Position numbers and translations under genes: made by a program. DNA of 6,994 bases from Actinomycetota bacterium (GTDB lineage: Bacteria > Actinomycetota > Thermoleophilia > Gaiellales > Gaiellaceae), in assembly GCA_013817555.1 (NCBI GenBank), contig JACDCN010000109.1, forward strand, positions 1-6,994. Reading direction: 5' to 3'. Shown piece by piece: positions 5,970-6,994 of the stretch. Under the pieces are notes generated by a model. The model did not search any database. It was not told the origin of the DNA and saw only the letters and a list, made by a program, of their open reading frames with translations. The first letter of the stretch is position 1; every line of letters starts with the position of its first letter.

Positions 5970-6274
5970 GCCGCGAGCCGTACGAACGCGGTCACCAGCG
6001 CGGCGACGAACATCGCCACGACGATCGGCGCTCCGCGCCAGATCGCGATCGCTGCGGCAGCGACCCCGGGAATGCGCGCGTCCACGACGATCTCTTCGTC
6101 ACCGCCGACCGCTTGCGTGACGACGAGCGCCGTCAGCATCACCGGGGCTACGAGGTCGACGATGGACTGAGCCCTCCTAGGAAGCCGGCGCCTGCCGAGG
6201 AACACCGGTCCCGCCGCCTTGAACATCATCGTGAGCGCTGCGACCGCCAGCACGACGATCCAGACATCGCTCAT
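5966..6274 (-). CDS. azlD: AzlD-family branched-chain amino acid exporter, small subunit
   Basis: The product is a 102-residue integral membrane protein with about four hydrophobic segments (roughly 3-23, 38-56, 66-80 and 81-99). It carries the AzlD pattern: a first helix ending in KAAGPVFLG (19-27), the basic loop RRRLPRRAQ (28-36), then VAPVMLTALVV (42-52). Length is typical of AzlD. The partner protein is AzlC; such pairs export branched-chain amino acids or analogues, as for Bacillus AzlCD (azaleucine resistance), E. coli YgaZH (valine) and Corynebacterium BrnFE. The ATG at 6274 overlaps the azlC stop as ATGA, so the two are surely co-translated. The frame is open far upstream, but that part only mirrors azlC in another phase. 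Which amino acid is exported cannot be told from sequence. Confidence 0.88.
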   Translation of the reverse strand: MSDVWIVVLAVAALTMMFKAAGPVFLGRRRLPRRAQSIVDLVAPVMLTALVVTQAVGGDEEIVVDARIPGVAAAAIAIWRGAPIVVAMFVAALVTAFVRLAA

Positions 6275-6936
6275 CTGCGCAGACCGAGCAGGCACGCTGC
6301 CGAGGCCGCGACGAGCGGAGCGCCCGCGGGCGCGACGGGAATCAGGACCAGTGTGATGGCGACGGCGATCAGCGCGGCCGCGACGGCCTTTCGTTCCCGC
6401 AGGTACGGCCTCGCGAGCGCGAGGAAGAGCGCGGCGAACGCGGCGTCGAGCCCCAGATCGTTGGGATCGCCGAGGGCGCTGCCGACGACGGATCCGATCG
6501 CGGTGCTCGAGACCCAAAGCACGTAGAGGAGGAGACCAGCGCCGACGAGGATCGGCCACTCGAATCGTCCCGACCTCCCGGAGAGAGCCCACGACTCGTC
6601 CACGATCAACTGGGACTCGACGAACCTTCGCGGCCTGCTCCCGGGAAAGATCGATGCCGCCGCGATGCTCTGGCCGATGTAGCGGGCGTTGAGCAAGACC
6701 GCTGACACGACCGCCGCGAGCACGGTGCCACCGTCCTCCAGCACGGAGATGGCCGCGAACTGCGCCGAGCCCGCGAAGGTCGTCGCAGACATCACGACCG
6801 CCGCTAGGGCACTCATTCCGGCCGCCTCGGCGAGCACCCCGAAGGAGAGCCCGAAGAGCAAAGGACCGAGGATTAGCGGGAGCGCCGCGCGAACGCCGTC
6901 GCGAACACGAGGCACGGGACGGCCGTCCGACGGCAC
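6271..6936 (-). CDS. azlC: AzlC-family branched-chain amino acid exporter, large subunit
   Basis: The product is a 221-residue polytopic inner-membrane protein. Hydrophobic segments lie at about 17-38, 41-63, 68-88, 127-150, 164-178, 182-203 and 205-219. Family motifs are ALPLILGPLLFGLSFGVLA (18-36), FAGSAQFAA (54-62), LLNARYIGQS (81-90) and DESWAL (113-118). It would form the transport body of the exporter with AzlD. It starts with GTG at 6936; an in-frame TAG 12 bases upstream rules out a longer start. A second GTG at codon 8 is a possible alternative. It is slightly short compared with YgaZ (about 245 residues) but complete at both ends. Its promoter lies in the 58 bases to the window edge or beyond. 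It converges on nrtR and appears unrelated to the NAD genes. Confidence 0.9.
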   Translation of the reverse strand: MPSDGRPVPRVRDGVRAALPLILGPLLFGLSFGVLAEAAGMSALAAVVMSATTFAGSAQFAAISVLEDGGTVLAAVVSAVLLNARYIGQSIAAASIFPGSRPRRFVESQLIVDESWALSGRSGRFEWPILVGAGLLLYVLWVSSTAIGSVVGSALGDPNDLGLDAAFAALFLALARPYLRERKAVAAALIAVAITLVLIPVAPAGAPLVAASAACLLGLRR

Positions 6937-6994
6937 CCTGCGAACCTAGCACCGCCCTGCTGCTCGAGTGGCACCCTCGCAAGGTGAGGTCGGG

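Noticed and set aside
5966..6982. A 338-codon open frame covering azlD and most of azlC in another phase
   Set aside because: Only the last 102 codons (AzlD) are protein-like; the remainder is an Arg-rich shadow of azlC.
6937..6994. A T-box-like AGGGTG motif upstream of azlC
   Set aside because: The sequence reads AGGGTGCC without the conserved GGNACCGCG continuation, and too little upstream DNA is present to show the other T-box stems.
1..6994. CRISPR arrays, tRNA or rRNA genes, insertion sequences, prophage or defence genes
   Set aside because: I saw no repeat-spacer pattern, no RNA gene signatures and no transposase, phage or defence domains; the region looks like ordinary chromosomal metabolism.

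Overview
The window is high-GC bacterial chromosomal DNA (GC well above 60% by eye) with tightly packed genes, ATGA start/stop overlaps, terminator-like hairpins without T-tracts and a GTG start. This fits a high-GC actinobacterium, possibly one of the deep Thermoleophilia-like lineages. That placement is an inference from composition and gene content; there is no rRNA or marker gene here to prove it.

Layout from left to right. (1) Positions 25-60 hold a strong hairpin just past the end of a minus-strand gene (66-1703) for a secreted LVIVD-repeat, beta-propeller-like protein. (2) Positions 1786-4978, also minus strand, hold a complete de novo NAD operon in the order nadB-nadC-nadA: L-aspartate oxidase, quinolinate phosphoribosyltransferase and quinolinate synthase. 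Successive genes overlap by 10 nt and 4 nt, so they are almost certainly co-transcribed and translationally coupled. (3) Divergent from nadB across only 30 bp lies nrtR (5009-5701, plus strand). It encodes a Nudix-domain/winged-helix NAD regulator whose Nudix catalytic box has lost its key glutamates. (4) Positions 5702-5965 form a convergent spacer with a 9-bp inverted repeat and a possible 34-residue single-pass membrane protein (5865-5969). (5) Positions 5966-6936, minus strand, hold azlC-azlD, a two-component branched-chain amino acid exporter with a 4-nt ATGA overlap.

How the genes work together: NadB oxidises aspartate to iminoaspartate. NadA condenses this with dihydroxyacetone phosphate to make quinolinate, and NadC converts quinolinate to nicotinate mononucleotide. 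NrtR, by analogy with characterised relatives, would sense an NAD-derived nucleotide such as ADP-ribose and adjust transcription from the shared nadB/nrtR intergenic region. The LVIVD gene and the azlCD pair have no evident functional link to NAD synthesis.

I did not find a convincing undescribed system. The points most worth a second look are a 17-nt perfect inverted repeat inside nadB, the very compact nadB/nrtR control region with a nearby AT-rich palindrome, the small membrane ORF behind a hairpin, and recurrent histidines in the propeller protein.
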